Source of the DNA: an uncultured Eubacteriales bacterium
Lineage (GTDB): Bacteria > Bacillota > Clostridia > Oscillospirales > Acutalibacteraceae
NCBI GenBank assembly: GCA_934725345.1
Contig: CAKVBG010000014.1
Coordinates: 1 to 21,637 of the forward strand
Length of the DNA: 21,637 nt
Direction: 5' to 3'
This document shows, one piece after another, positions 8,956-15,871 of this stretch. The notes beneath the pieces were generated by a model that saw only the letters and a program-made list of their open reading frames with translations, was not told the DNA's origin and searched no databases. The position numbers were made by a program, and so were the translations under genes. The first letter of the stretch is position 1; every line of letters begins with the position of its first letter.

Positions 8956-9374
8956 TTAGAGCTATTTTTTCTGTAGTTCAGGAAGTTTTCAAGTATAATG
9001 GATGCACTGAGTGTGTCTATTATGCTTTTTCTTTTTTTGCCACGGATATTAGTTTCGTTGAGGTAAAAACTAGCACTAACAGTGGTTCTGCGCTCATCCC
9101 AAAATACAATAGGTACAGTAACCATGGTTTCTAAAAGATTTTTAAATTCAATTGACTTTTTAGCACTAGAACCTAAAGTGCCATCCATGTTTTTAGGGAG
9201 TCCTAATACTATAAGTTCACAGTTTTTCTCTATAACTTTCTGTTTGATTTTTTCAGCTAATTTTTGACGGTCCACTTCGTCGATTACCTCTAACGGATAT
9301 GCCAAGCTTTCGGCCTTGTCGCACATTGCAAGACCGGTTCTTCTATCGCCTAAATCAATGGATAATATTATCAT
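8952..9374 (-). CDS. ruvX: RuvX/YqgF-family RNase H-fold nuclease
   Basis: Putative Holliday-junction resolvase, also linked to 16S pre-rRNA 5' processing in E. coli (YqgF). It has 140 residues, the standard length. The RNase H-like acidic residues are visible: Asp in SIDLGDRRTGLA (strand 1), Glu/Asp in IVLGLPKNMDGT and FWDERRTT, and Asp in IDTLSAS near the C-terminus. The start is ATG with its 5' end at 9374; its ribosome site GGAGG lies at about 9382-9386 on the minus strand. It is transcribed away from hrcA and runs tail-to-tail into adhE, sharing 4 bases, with no terminator between them. In many Clostridia ruvX lies next to a DUF1292 gene; here that gene is 5 kb away, suggesting local rearrangement. 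Confidence 0.93.
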   Translation of the reverse strand: MIILSIDLGDRRTGLAMCDKAESLAYPLEVIDEVDRQKLAEKIKQKVIEKNCELIVLGLPKNMDGTLGSSAKKSIEFKNLLETMVTVPIVFWDERRTTVSASFYLNETNIRGKKRKSIIDTLSASIILENFLNYRKNSSN

Positions 9375-9400
9375 GTGAAAATCCTCCGATTATTTTTTTA

Positions 9401-9418
9401 AAATTTTTTAAATTTAGG
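9401..9418 (+). repeat. 18-base A/T-rich repeat, copy upstream of hrcA
   Basis: AAATTTTTTAAATTTAGG lies just upstream of the hrcA -35 box and recurs with one difference (AAATTTTTTAAATCTAGG) at 14242-14259, just after dnaJ, so the two copies bracket the heat-shock operon. The A/T tract here could act as an UP-like promoter element. In so A/T-rich a genome it may be chance. Confidence 0.35.
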
Positions 9419-9420
9419 TA

Positions 9421-9449
9421 TTGACAACTTTGAAAAGTAGTGGTAAAGT
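9421..9449 (+). promoter_or_regulatory. Sigma-A promoter of hrcA-grpE-dnaK-dnaJ
   Basis: Perfect -35 TTGACA (9421-9426), a 17-base spacer, and -10 TAAAGT (9444-9449) preceded by TGG, an extended -10. Transcription would start near 9456, placing the CIRCE operator at the very start of the transcript. An A/T tract sits immediately upstream. Confidence 0.82.
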
Positions 9450-9453
9450 TAAA

Positions 9454-9480
9454 TTAGCACTCAGAGGTGTCGAGTGCTAA
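9454..9480 (+). promoter_or_regulatory. CIRCE operator (HrcA binding site)
   Basis: A perfect match to the known CIRCE consensus: TTAGCACTC (9454-9462), a 9-base spacer, then GAGTGCTAA (9472-9480). It directly follows the -10 box, so bound HrcA would block transcription of hrcA-grpE-dnaK-dnaJ; heat titrates HrcA (through GroEL in known systems). The spacer contains AGAGGTG, the same string as the hrcA ribosome site 30 bases downstream. No second CIRCE was seen in the window, for example upstream of the Clp gene. Confidence 0.97.
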
Positions 9481-9505
9481 ATAGTCAGAACCAGAGGTGA
9501 ATTTT

Positions 9506-10534
9506 TTGAACCCACTTGATAGAAAGTTCAAAATTTTGTTTGCTGTAATAGAAAAATATATTTCAACAGGTGAGCCTGTGGGTTCTAAGACTATTTGCGA
9601 AGATTTTGATTTATCGTTTTCTTCGGCGACCATTCGTAATGAGATGGCAGATTTGGTCAGCAGTGGTTATTTAACACAACCTCATATCTCTGCAGGACGC
9701 GTGCCGTCAGATAAGGGGTACAGAGTTTATGTTAACAAACTAATGAAAGAATTACCACTTTCAAGCGAAGAAAGAAGCTTGATTAACGGAGAACTTGGCA
9801 GAGCATCTGTAAACCCGGAGAGCTTATTGGAATGTGCTGCAGAGATTCTTGCAGTTGCAACTGGTTTTACTTCTGTAATAACAACTCCTCTAAATCAATT
9901 TGCAAGGGTAAGAGATGTTAAGTTCGTTCAGATAAGTCAGCAAGGTGCTATGTTAGTACTGATTACTACAAGTGGTATGGTGAAGAATAAGTTATTTCGT
10001 TGCGACTACACCTTAAATGAGGAAATCTTAAAGATGTTCGAGAAAATAATAAGGGAGGAATTTAGTGGTAGACCGCTAACTGATATCAATCCTGAAAACG
10101 TAGGTATTTTAGTTTCAGGTAGTAGGGAATTTTCAAAAATGTTACGTCCCGTGATTGACGTTCTAATTGAGACGGTCAAAGAGGCACGTGAAGTAAAAGT
10201 GAAAATAAGCGGTAAGGAAAATATTCTTTTGTTTCCGGATATAACAAAACAGACGGTCATAGATTTATTTAGGTTCTTTGAAAATGACGACAAGATGTTG
10301 AGTTTGCTCAATGTGGGTGGATACGGTATTAACTACATTATCGGGGAAGAAAATTCGTATGAAGAACTTCAAGACATTACGGTTGTTTCCTCGAAGTACA
10401 GAATTGCAAATAAGTTTGGTGTTCTGGGAATTGTTGGACCCACGCGAATGAACTACAATCTGGTTTCGGAGTATTTAAAATATGTTTCAGAACTTATAGG
10501 TAAGTTTCTCGAAAGAATTCTCAAAGGTGAATAA
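9506..10534 (+). CDS. hrcA: HrcA, heat-inducible repressor of class I heat-shock genes
   Basis: DNA-binding repressor that holds CIRCE-controlled chaperone genes off at normal temperature; its own operon carries a perfect CIRCE just upstream. About 342 residues, matching B. subtilis HrcA (343). The N-terminal winged helix reads EPVGSKTICEDF and SSATIRNEMADL followed by the SAGRVPSDKGYRVYV block, the strongest family signature. The GAF-like dimerisation region follows. I place the start at TTG 9506: AGAGGTGA at 9493-9500 lies 5 bases before it. The alternative in-frame GTG at 9497 lies inside that ribosome site and is unlikely. grpE begins 29 bases after the stop. Confidence 0.95.
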   Translation: MNPLDRKFKILFAVIEKYISTGEPVGSKTICEDFDLSFSSATIRNEMADLVSSGYLTQPHISAGRVPSDKGYRVYVNKLMKELPLSSEERSLINGELGRASVNPESLLECAAEILAVATGFTSVITTPLNQFARVRDVKFVQISQQGAMLVLITTSGMVKNKLFRCDYTLNEEILKMFEKIIREEFSGRPLTDINPENVGILVSGSREFSKMLRPVIDVLIETVKEAREVKVKISGKENILLFPDITKQTVIDLFRFFENDDKMLSLLNVGGYGINYIIGEENSYEELQDITVVSSKYRIANKFGVLGIVGPTRMNYNLVSEYLKYVSELIGKFLERILKGE

Positions 10535-10563
10535 TTTCAAGGCAGATAGGAGAAGGTGACTAA

Positions 10564-11097
10564 GTGGCAGACAAAAAACAAAACTTAGATGAAAAAAATA
10601 TCGATTTGGAACAAACTGAAAAAAAAGAAAAAACCGAAGAAGTGATAACTGAAAATCTGGAATCTGAAAAAATTAAAAAGGAACTCAAGGAATGTAAAGA
10701 TCAGCTACTTAGAGTGGCTGCAGAATATGAGAATTTTCGCAAAAGAAGTGAAAAGGAAAAAGAGGCTATTTATTCGGATGCTTTATCTTCGGCGATACTT
10801 GGGATTTTACCCCTTATGGACAGCTTAGATGCAGCTGAGAGTTTAGCTTCTAATCAATCTGAAGAATATGCAAAAGGCATTTCGCTTTTGAAATCTCAGT
10901 TCAATAAAGCACTAAAAGATTTAAGAGTTGAGCCTTTTGGAGAAGTAGGCGATCAGTTTGACCCAAATCTCCACAATGCAATTGCTTATGCTCAGCAACA
11001 ATCTGATAAATCTAATTTCATAACCAAAGTGTTTCAAAAAGGATATAAATCCAAAACTAGGATTATCCGTCATGCTATGGTTGAGGTTACAAATTAA
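10564..11097 (+). CDS. grpE: GrpE, nucleotide exchange factor of DnaK
   Basis: Dimeric cofactor that releases ADP from DnaK and lets it rebind ATP. It has 177 residues, a normal length. The first 55 residues are a charged, low-complexity tail; then comes a long coiled-coil helix containing the family motif RVAAEYENFRKRSEKEKE, followed by a C-terminal beta domain ending in KGYKSKTRIIRHAMVEV, which matches the usual GY.....LRPA.V.V pattern loosely. The start is GTG 10564 with the ribosome site AGGAGAAGGTGA at 10548-10559. It lies between hrcA and dnaK, the canonical Firmicute order. Confidence 0.96.
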   Translation: MADKKQNLDEKNIDLEQTEKKEKTEEVITENLESEKIKKELKECKDQLLRVAAEYENFRKRSEKEKEAIYSDALSSAILGILPLMDSLDAAESLASNQSEEYAKGISLLKSQFNKALKDLRVEPFGEVGDQFDPNLHNAIAYAQQQSDKSNFITKVFQKGYKSKTRIIRHAMVEVTN

Positions 11098-11134
11098 AAT
11101 TAATATATAAACTAAATTTTAGGAGGAAAATATT

Positions 11135-12976
11135 ATGGGAAAAATTATAGGAATAGATCTTGGAACTACTAATTCATGTGTGGCAGTAATCGAAGGTGGC
11201 GAACCAGTAGTAATACCTAATGCAGAAGGCGCTAGAACTACTCCATCAGTCGTGGCTTTTTCTAAAAATGGTGAAAGAATGGTTGGCCAAGTTGCTAAAC
11301 GTCAGGCTATCACGAACCCTGATAGAACAATCAGTTCAATCAAAAGAGAAATGGGAACAAACCACAAAGTTTCAATTGATGGCAAATCTTACACTCCTCA
11401 GGAAATTTCAGCTATGACGCTTCAAAAACTCAAAGCCGATGCGGAAAGTTATTTGGGAACTACTGTTTCAGAAGCAGTTATAACTGTTCCAGCATATTTC
11501 ACTGATGCACAACGTCAGGCAACAAAAGATGCGGGTAAAATTGCAGGATTGGACGTTAAAAGAATAATTAACGAACCTACAGCTGCGGCCCTTTCTTATG
11601 GTATCGACAAAGAAAATGACCAAAAAGTTTTAGTATACGACTTGGGTGGAGGTACTTTCGACGTTTCAATTATCGAAATGGGAGATGGTGTTCAAGAAGT
11701 TTTAGCAACCGCAGGAAATAACCACCTAGGCGGAGATGACTTTGATGAAAGGATTGTAAACTGGTTAGTTTCTTCCTTCAAGGCTGAAACCGGTGTAGAT
11801 CTTAAGTCTGATAAAATGGCAATGCAAAGACTAAAAGAAGCAGCTGAGAAATCCAAAATAGAGCTTTCTGGTATGACTTCTTCTTCAATAAATTTACCTT
11901 TCATAACCGCTGATGCAACTGGTCCTAAGCACCTTGATTTGACACTTACTCGTGCCAAATTCAACGAATTGACATCTGATTTGGTTGAAAACACGATGGC
12001 ACCTGTTCGTCAAGCACTTAAAGATTCAGGATTGGAAATTTCTCAAATAGATAAAGTATTGATGGTAGGAGGATCTTCCCGAATTCCTGCAGTTCAAGAA
12101 GCGGTCAAAAATCTAATTGGCAAAGAACCTTTTAAAGGTATCAACCCTGATGAATGTGTTGCAATTGGTGCTGCTATTCAAGGAGGAGTTCTCGGAGGAG
12201 ACGTTAAAGGTTTATTACTCCTGGATGTTACTCCGCTTTCACTCGGAATTGAAACGATGGGCGGCGTAATGACTAAGATTATTGAAAGGAACACAACTAT
12301 CCCAACTAAGAAGAGTCAGGTATTCTCAACCGCTGCTGACGGTCAGACTCAAGTAGAAATTAACGTTTTGCAGGGTGAACGTGAATTCGCAAGAGATAAT
12401 AAACAACTTGGTCTTTTCAGACTTGATGGTATTGCTCCGGCTCCAAGAGGAATTCCTCAAATCGAAGTTACTTTCGATATAGATGCTAACGGTATAGTAA
12501 ATGTTTCTGCTAAAGACAAAGGAACTAACAAAGAGCAACACATCACTATCACTTCCGGTGGAAATATGTCTAAGGAAGACATTGAAAGAGCAGTTAAGGA
12601 CGCTGAAAAATTTGCCGAGGAAGATAAGAAACGCCGTGAGGAAGTTGACAGCAAAAATGAAGCTGAGAATATGTGTTATGCAGTTGAAAAATTGCTAAAA
12701 GACAACGAAGGCAAAATCGATGCTGCCGATAAAGATTCTTTAAATTCTAAAGTTTCTTCCCTCAGAGAAACTATTAAGTCTGGTAACTTAGAAAACATCA
12801 AAAAAGAAATGGAAGAACTCCAGAAACAAATGTATGATGTTTCCACTAAGCTTTATCAGCAATCTGCTCAGGCACAAGGGGCAGAGCAAGCCTCAGCAGG
12901 AGATAATCAAAACGCTGGAAATTCCGAAAACGTATACAATGCTGACTACAAAGAAGTAGACCCAGACAAAAAATAA
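11135..12976 (+). CDS. dnaK: DnaK, Hsp70 chaperone
   Basis: ATP-driven chaperone that binds exposed hydrophobic segments; works with DnaJ and GrpE encoded on either side. 613 residues, typical for Gram-positive DnaK, which lacks a stretch found in the E. coli ATPase domain. The nucleotide-binding domain has IGIDLGTTNSCVAV at the N-terminus, DLGGGTFDVSIIEMG near residue 170 and VLMVGGSSRIPAVQ near 310; the linker LLLLDVTPLSLGIET precedes the substrate domain, and a helical lid leads to an acidic tail ending EVDPDKK. The start ATG 11135 follows a strong AGGAGG at 11121-11126. The gap to the dnaJ start is 90 bases and holds a stable hairpin. Confidence 0.98.
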   Translation: MGKIIGIDLGTTNSCVAVIEGGEPVVIPNAEGARTTPSVVAFSKNGERMVGQVAKRQAITNPDRTISSIKREMGTNHKVSIDGKSYTPQEISAMTLQKLKADAESYLGTTVSEAVITVPAYFTDAQRQATKDAGKIAGLDVKRIINEPTAAALSYGIDKENDQKVLVYDLGGGTFDVSIIEMGDGVQEVLATAGNNHLGGDDFDERIVNWLVSSFKAETGVDLKSDKMAMQRLKEAAEKSKIELSGMTSSSINLPFITADATGPKHLDLTLTRAKFNELTSDLVENTMAPVRQALKDSGLEISQIDKVLMVGGSSRIPAVQEAVKNLIGKEPFKGINPDECVAIGAAIQGGVLGGDVKGLLLLDVTPLSLGIETMGGVMTKIIERNTTIPTKKSQVFSTAADGQTQVEINVLQGEREFARDNKQLGLFRLDGIAPAPRGIPQIEVTFDIDANGIVNVSAKDKGTNKEQHITITSGGNMSKEDIERAVKDAEKFAEEDKKRREEVDSKNEAENMCYAVEKLLKDNEGKIDAADKDSLNSKVSSLRETIKSGNLENIKKEMEELQKQMYDVSTKLYQQSAQAQGAEQASAGDNQNAGNSENVYNADYKEVDPDKK

Positions 12977-12996
12977 AGTGTATAATTAAGGTCACA

Positions 12997-13033
12997 AGCC
13001 CCTTTGTTGCCTTCTAGCAGCGATGAAGGGGCT
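12997..13033 (+). other. RNA hairpin between dnaK and dnaJ, not followed by a T-run
   Basis: AGCCCCTT (12997-13004) pairs with AAGGGGCT (13026-13033); inside it GTTGC (13006-13010) pairs with GCAGC (13017-13021) with one G-U, around a CTTCTA loop. What follows is ACGAGTTTAAAG, not a poly-T tract, so this is probably not an efficient intrinsic terminator. A role in mRNA processing or 3' protection of the dnaK segment, lowering dnaJ output relative to dnaK, is the likeliest reading, but that is inference. Confidence 0.7.
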
Positions 13034-13066
13034 ACGAGTTTAAAGTTTTAGAAGGTGATGGTGAAT

Positions 13067-14221
13067 TTGGCAGACAAACGAGATTACTATGAAGTTCTGG
13101 GGGTAAATAAAAATTCCACAGAAGATGAAATAAAAAAAGCTTATAGAAAATTAGCTAAAAAATATCATCCAGATTTAAACCCCAATGATAAATCTGCAGA
13201 GCAAAATTTTAAAGAGGTCAACGAAGCCTATGATGTGCTTTCTGACAAATCAAAGCGTAGCAGATATGACCAATTTGGTCATGCAGGAACTGATGCAAAT
13301 TACGGCCAGGGTTCTGGTGGTGGATATGGTTATTATTCCGATAACCCCTTCGGTGCTGATATAGATCTTGGAGATATATTTGGTAGTTTTTTTGGTGGCT
13401 TTGGAGGCAGTAGAGGGCGTCAAGAAAGATATGCTCGAGGCTCAGATATAGAAGTTGCTGTAAATATTTCATTTTTGGAAGCGGCTAAAGGTTGCAGTAA
13501 GAAAATTGTTTATGAATGCATTGAAAAATGTACGCAATGCGGAGGAAGTGGTGCTAAAGCAGGAACTCATGCAAAAACTTGTGCAGCGTGTGGGGGTAAG
13601 GGCCAGGTAGTTGTTGGGCAAAGGACGCCGTTTGGCATAATGCAAACCACAAGAACCTGTGAGAAATGCGCCGGAGAAGGGGAAATAATCGAATCACCTT
13701 GCAACCAATGCGGTGGCAAAGGCAGAGTGCGTACTAGAAAAGAAATTGAGGTTAATATCCCAGCCGGAATATCAAACAGACAAATATTGAACGTTAGCGG
13801 TAAAGGTAATGCAGGCAAGCGTGGTGCAGCATCAGGAGATTTACATATATATGTAAATGTTTCAACTCATCCTGTGTTTGAGCGAGAGGACTACGATATC
13901 TGGTGTGAGATTCCAATAACTTTTTCTCAAGCAGCTCTTGGAGCGGATATAGTTGTGCCGACAATTGATGGAAAAGTAGAATGCCATGTTCACGCGGGAA
14001 CTCAAAACGGAGACGTTTTCAAACTTAAAGGCAAAGGTATTCCAAAGCTTCACGGTCGTGGAGTAGGGGATCAGTTTGTAAAAGTTCATATTGAAGTGCC
14101 TAAAAATTTGAACTCTTCTCAGCAGAAGGCTTTAAAAGAATTTGAGAATTCACTAAGTGACAAAAATTATCAAAAACGCAAATCGTTTTTTGACAGAATA
14201 AAAAGTTTGTTTGAAAATTGA
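13067..14221 (+). CDS. dnaJ: DnaJ, Hsp40 co-chaperone
   Basis: Delivers substrates to DnaK and stimulates its ATPase. About 384 residues with all type I domains: the J domain (residues 1-70, HPD at 34-36), a Gly/Phe-rich linker (about 75-120), four zinc-binding CxxCxGxG repeats (CTQCGGSG, CAACGGKG, CEKCAGEG, CNQCGGKG) and the C-terminal peptide-binding barrels. I chose the TTG at 13067, which gives the family-typical MADKRDYYEVLGV start and lies 8 bases after AAGGTGA (13052-13058). In-frame GTG 13055, ATG 13058 and GTG 13061 sit inside or too close to that ribosome site. It is the last gene of the hrcA operon. Confidence 0.96.
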   Translation: MADKRDYYEVLGVNKNSTEDEIKKAYRKLAKKYHPDLNPNDKSAEQNFKEVNEAYDVLSDKSKRSRYDQFGHAGTDANYGQGSGGGYGYYSDNPFGADIDLGDIFGSFFGGFGGSRGRQERYARGSDIEVAVNISFLEAAKGCSKKIVYECIEKCTQCGGSGAKAGTHAKTCAACGGKGQVVVGQRTPFGIMQTTRTCEKCAGEGEIIESPCNQCGGKGRVRTRKEIEVNIPAGISNRQILNVSGKGNAGKRGAASGDLHIYVNVSTHPVFEREDYDIWCEIPITFSQAALGADIVVPTIDGKVECHVHAGTQNGDVFKLKGKGIPKLHGRGVGDQFVKVHIEVPKNLNSSQQKALKEFENSLSDKNYQKRKSFFDRIKSLFEN

Positions 14222-14241
14222 TGTAATTCAAGAAATTTTTT

Positions 14242-14259
14242 AAATTTTTTAAATCTAGG
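14242..14259 (+). repeat. 18-base A/T-rich repeat, copy downstream of dnaJ
   Basis: AAATTTTTTAAATCTAGG matches the copy at 9401-9418 in 17 of 18 positions. It starts 20 bases after the dnaJ stop and directly precedes a TATAAT box (14270-14275). It may be an A/T-rich promoter element or chance similarity; a shorter related string occurs on the other strand at about 16431-16447. Confidence 0.35.
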
Positions 14260-14269
14260 GAGCATAAGA

Positions 14270-14275
14270 TATAAT
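14270..14275 (+). promoter_or_regulatory. Possible -10 box (TATAAT) after dnaJ
   Basis: Perfect TATAAT downstream of an A/T tract, but no clear -35 hexamer at 16-18 bases upstream (the place reads TTTTAA). If active, it would produce an RNA of about 110-120 nt covering the structured stretch up to the hairpin at 14343-14393. Confidence 0.35.
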
Positions 14276-14342
14276 TAGGTTACAATGCATTAAAAACGAC
14301 TGATGTAAATAGCTTTGATGTGCTGTGCGAACAATAATTTGG

Positions 14343-14397
14343 ATGAAATTCCAGAATTAGACCTCAACAGGCCCTAGAATTTTTCGATTTCATTTTA
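14343..14397 (+). terminator. Long interrupted hairpin after dnaJ, possible terminator
   Basis: ATGAAATT (14343-14350) pairs with GATTTCAT (14386-14393, one G-U); after a small internal loop AGAATT (14353-14358) pairs with AATTTT (14378-14383, one G-U), and the tip is CCT-CAAC-AGG (14362-14371). A short CATTTTAAAT follows. It could end the hrcA-dnaJ operon, or be the 3' hairpin of a small RNA. The T-run is weak. The rest of the gap from 14276 to 14342 shows no coding frame. Confidence 0.5.
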
Positions 14398-14416
14398 AAT
14401 ATCATAAATATTATAA

Positions 14417-14445
14417 TTGACTATTTCGTATAATTTGATTAGAAT
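14417..14445 (+). promoter_or_regulatory. Sigma-A promoter of the DUF1292 gene
   Basis: -35 TTGACT (14417-14422), a 17-base spacer, -10 TAGAAT (14440-14445): five of six matches in each box. Transcription would start near 14452, leaving a leader of about 30 bases before GTG 14483. The TTG of the -35 box is in frame with the gene and could be mistaken for a start codon. Confidence 0.78.
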
Positions 14446-14482
14446 TATAACTGTAAACAAATTTATTGGGAGGACTTCAACA

Positions 14483-14761
14483 GTGGAAGATAATTTTTCA
14501 GCCGACATTGTAACTTTAATCGATGATGAGGGAATAGAAAGGGAATTTGAGGTTTTGGATTTCATTGAGAATTCCAAGGGAAGATTTTATGCTTTGATGC
14601 CTAATTTTAAACTTCCGGATGAAAACTTAGATGAAAGTGAAACTTATTTTATTTTTGAAATAATCGATGAAGACGGCGAAGAACAGCTTGTCGAAGTAGA
14701 TGACGATGTTTTACTCGATGAACTTTCTGAGGAATTCGAGAGAAGACTGGGGAATATCTAA
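14483..14761 (+). CDS. DUF1292 (YrzB-like) small acidic protein
   Basis: A 92-residue acidic protein of the DUF1292 family, widespread in Firmicutes and of unknown function. The usual features are visible: a beta-rich N-terminal half (ADIVTLIDDEGIEREFEVLD), the YALMPNFKLP segment in the middle, the FEIIDEDGEEQLVEVDDD block, and a C-terminal helix. Asp and Glu are very abundant. The true start is GTG 14483, with GGGAGG at 14468-14473 nine bases before it; longer in-frame readings to 14417 run through the promoter. It is probably monocistronic or linked to the structured RNA just downstream. In other Clostridia the gene often lies beside ruvX; here it lies between dnaJ and the 6S-like RNA. No function is assigned. 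Confidence 0.88.
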   Translation: MEDNFSADIVTLIDDEGIEREFEVLDFIENSKGRFYALMPNFKLPDENLDESETYFIFEIIDEDGEEQLVEVDDDVLLDELSEEFERRLGNI

Positions 14762-14774
14762 ATAAATTTCAAAA

Positions 14775-14973
14775 ACATTCTGCTTGATTCGCGGACTGTG
14801 TTCATATAACCCTACAGGACTTAATCGGGAGTCTGATACTGTATAGGATTGCAGACCTCTTAACATGAATTTGTTTGTGTTAAATGAAGGGAGCGTGAGT
14901 GTATGGTAATGACACCCACCTGCTTATTGTGGCAGGTTATGTCGAACACGATACGGTCAAGCGGAACTTTTTT
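14775..14973 (+). ncRNA. ssrS: 6S RNA candidate (RNA polymerase regulator)
   Basis: A rod-shaped RNA of about 195 nt. Its ends pair: TTCTGCTTGA (14778-14787) with TCAAGCGGAA (14957-14966), one G-U, followed by six T's (14968-14973). Inside, GTGTTC (14798-14803) pairs with GAACAC (14944-14949), and ATAACC (14806-14811) with GGTTAT (14935-14940). A distal arm has TACTGTATA pairing with TGTATGGTA (14902-14910, several G-U) and a terminal hairpin TTAACA/TGTTAA (14860-14883). The 3' side of the central bubble can form the local hairpin CCTGC/GCAGG (14919-14936). A closed rod with a large central bubble is the 6S architecture, which mimics an open promoter and traps the sigma-A holoenzyme. The GGGAGCG and CACCCACCTG strings resemble clostridial 6S RNAs as I remember them. 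There is no coding frame and no clear promoter; exact ends are estimates. Confidence 0.75.
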
Positions 14974-15053
14974 AGATGTAAAACTATTATAAAAAAATTA
15001 AATGTTATTTAAAATAGTAAAAGTCAAGTATCCGAAATGTATATCTAAAGCAG

Positions 15054-15082
15054 TTGTTTAAGAAATATATTTGTGGTATACT
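15054..15082 (+). promoter_or_regulatory. Sigma-A promoter of the cvpA-pgsA-clp-nrdR group
   Basis: -35 TTGTTT (15054-15059), a 17-base spacer, -10 TATACT (15077-15082) preceded by TGG, an extended -10. Transcription would start near 15089, 40 bases before the TTG start of the cvpA-like gene. Nothing else recognisable lies between the 6S terminator and this promoter, apart from a weak A/T-only inverted repeat (14983-14988 with 15013-15018). Confidence 0.78.
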
Positions 15083-15128
15083 TACAATGTTGGAAGTAAA
15101 AAGCTTTCATCTTTATGGAGGTAATTAG

Positions 15129-15827
15129 TTGATTCCCATTTTAATTGATTTGAGTATAGTAATAATTTTAATAATATCATTTTGGCGCGGGTTTCGTCGT
15201 GGAACAATGAGATCATTTTTATTTTTAGTCAATTCAGTTATTTCTTGGTTCTTTTCGGTTTATGTTTCCAAGTTTATTTCAAGTTTGATATATTCTCGGT
15301 TCATATCGCCGTTTCTCATAGGTGAAACCAAATCCTTCTTAAGGTTTAAAAATTTGAATGCAAACATGTTACTGAGTAAATTTCCGGATTTTTTAGTAGA
15401 TTCACTGCCTTGCTTTGGGATAACACTGCCGGAGCTTAATCATATTATAAATAGTGTGAGCAAGGAGATTTTGCCCAGTGAAATAGCCGAGCTATTTAAC
15501 CCAATAATTAGTGACATTTTAAATTCTTTGATTTCAGTATTCATGTTCATATTATTGTTGGTTTTGGGGAAAATATTGGTAAATGGTATTTTGTCTTTGT
15601 TCAGGATAAGGTTACTAAACTATACAGATAGAATAATTGGTGGGTTATTTGGAACTTTAAAAGGGTACGTTGTGATTTTAGTATCGGCGTGTGTTTTGAA
15701 AATATTTATTCCCTTTACCGCACCCTACATAACTCCTGAAGATTTCAAAAATACAGTAAATACCACTAAATGTTTTAAATACGTATATGAGAATAATCCA
15801 CTATATTTGTTGTTTAGAAGAACATAG
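15129..15827 (+). CDS. CvpA-family membrane protein
   Basis: A 232-residue integral membrane protein matching the CvpA (colicin V production) family pattern: the N-terminus is a transmembrane helix (about residues 3-19) followed by the family-typical FWRGFRRG.MRS turn, with further hydrophobic helices at about 28-47, 130-155 and 176-195. A GG.FGTLKGY motif precedes the last helix, as in other CvpA proteins. The family's molecular role is unsettled; it has been tied to envelope integrity and host-compound resistance in enteric bacteria. The start is TTG 15129 with GGAGGT at 15117-15122, six bases before it, and a strong promoter upstream. pgsA follows after 44 bases, which fits a membrane-related transcription unit. 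Confidence 0.8.
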   Translation: MIPILIDLSIVIILIISFWRGFRRGTMRSFLFLVNSVISWFFSVYVSKFISSLIYSRFISPFLIGETKSFLRFKNLNANMLLSKFPDFLVDSLPCFGITLPELNHIINSVSKEILPSEIAELFNPIISDILNSLISVFMFILLLVLGKILVNGILSLFRIRLLNYTDRIIGGLFGTLKGYVVILVSACVLKIFIPFTAPYITPEDFKNTVNTTKCFKYVYENNPLYLLFRRT

Positions 15828-15871
15828 CAAAGTTAAATAAGCCGAGATGAAATGGAGGCATAAAGCAAAAG

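Noticed and set aside
9082..9267. Plus-strand open frame inside ruvX, and similar frames opposite or overlapping plsX, leuS, dnaK, dnaJ and clpE
   Set aside because: No ribosome sites, low-complexity translations, and they lie across well-conserved genes; they are shadows.
12977..13066. Hairpin between dnaK and dnaJ read as an SRP RNA or an intrinsic terminator
   Set aside because: The conserved SRP GNAR and GGAAGCAGC-type loop is absent, and there is no T-run after the stem.
14310..14345. CTGATG followed by GAAAT, suggesting a hammerhead ribozyme
   Set aside because: The core needs CUGAUGA and a GAAA with flanking stems; the required A is T here and the stems do not form.
14983..15018. ACTATT...AATAGT inverted repeat after the 6S candidate
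   Set aside because: A/T-only stem of 6 pairs, weak, and the RNA already ends in a T-run 10 bases earlier.
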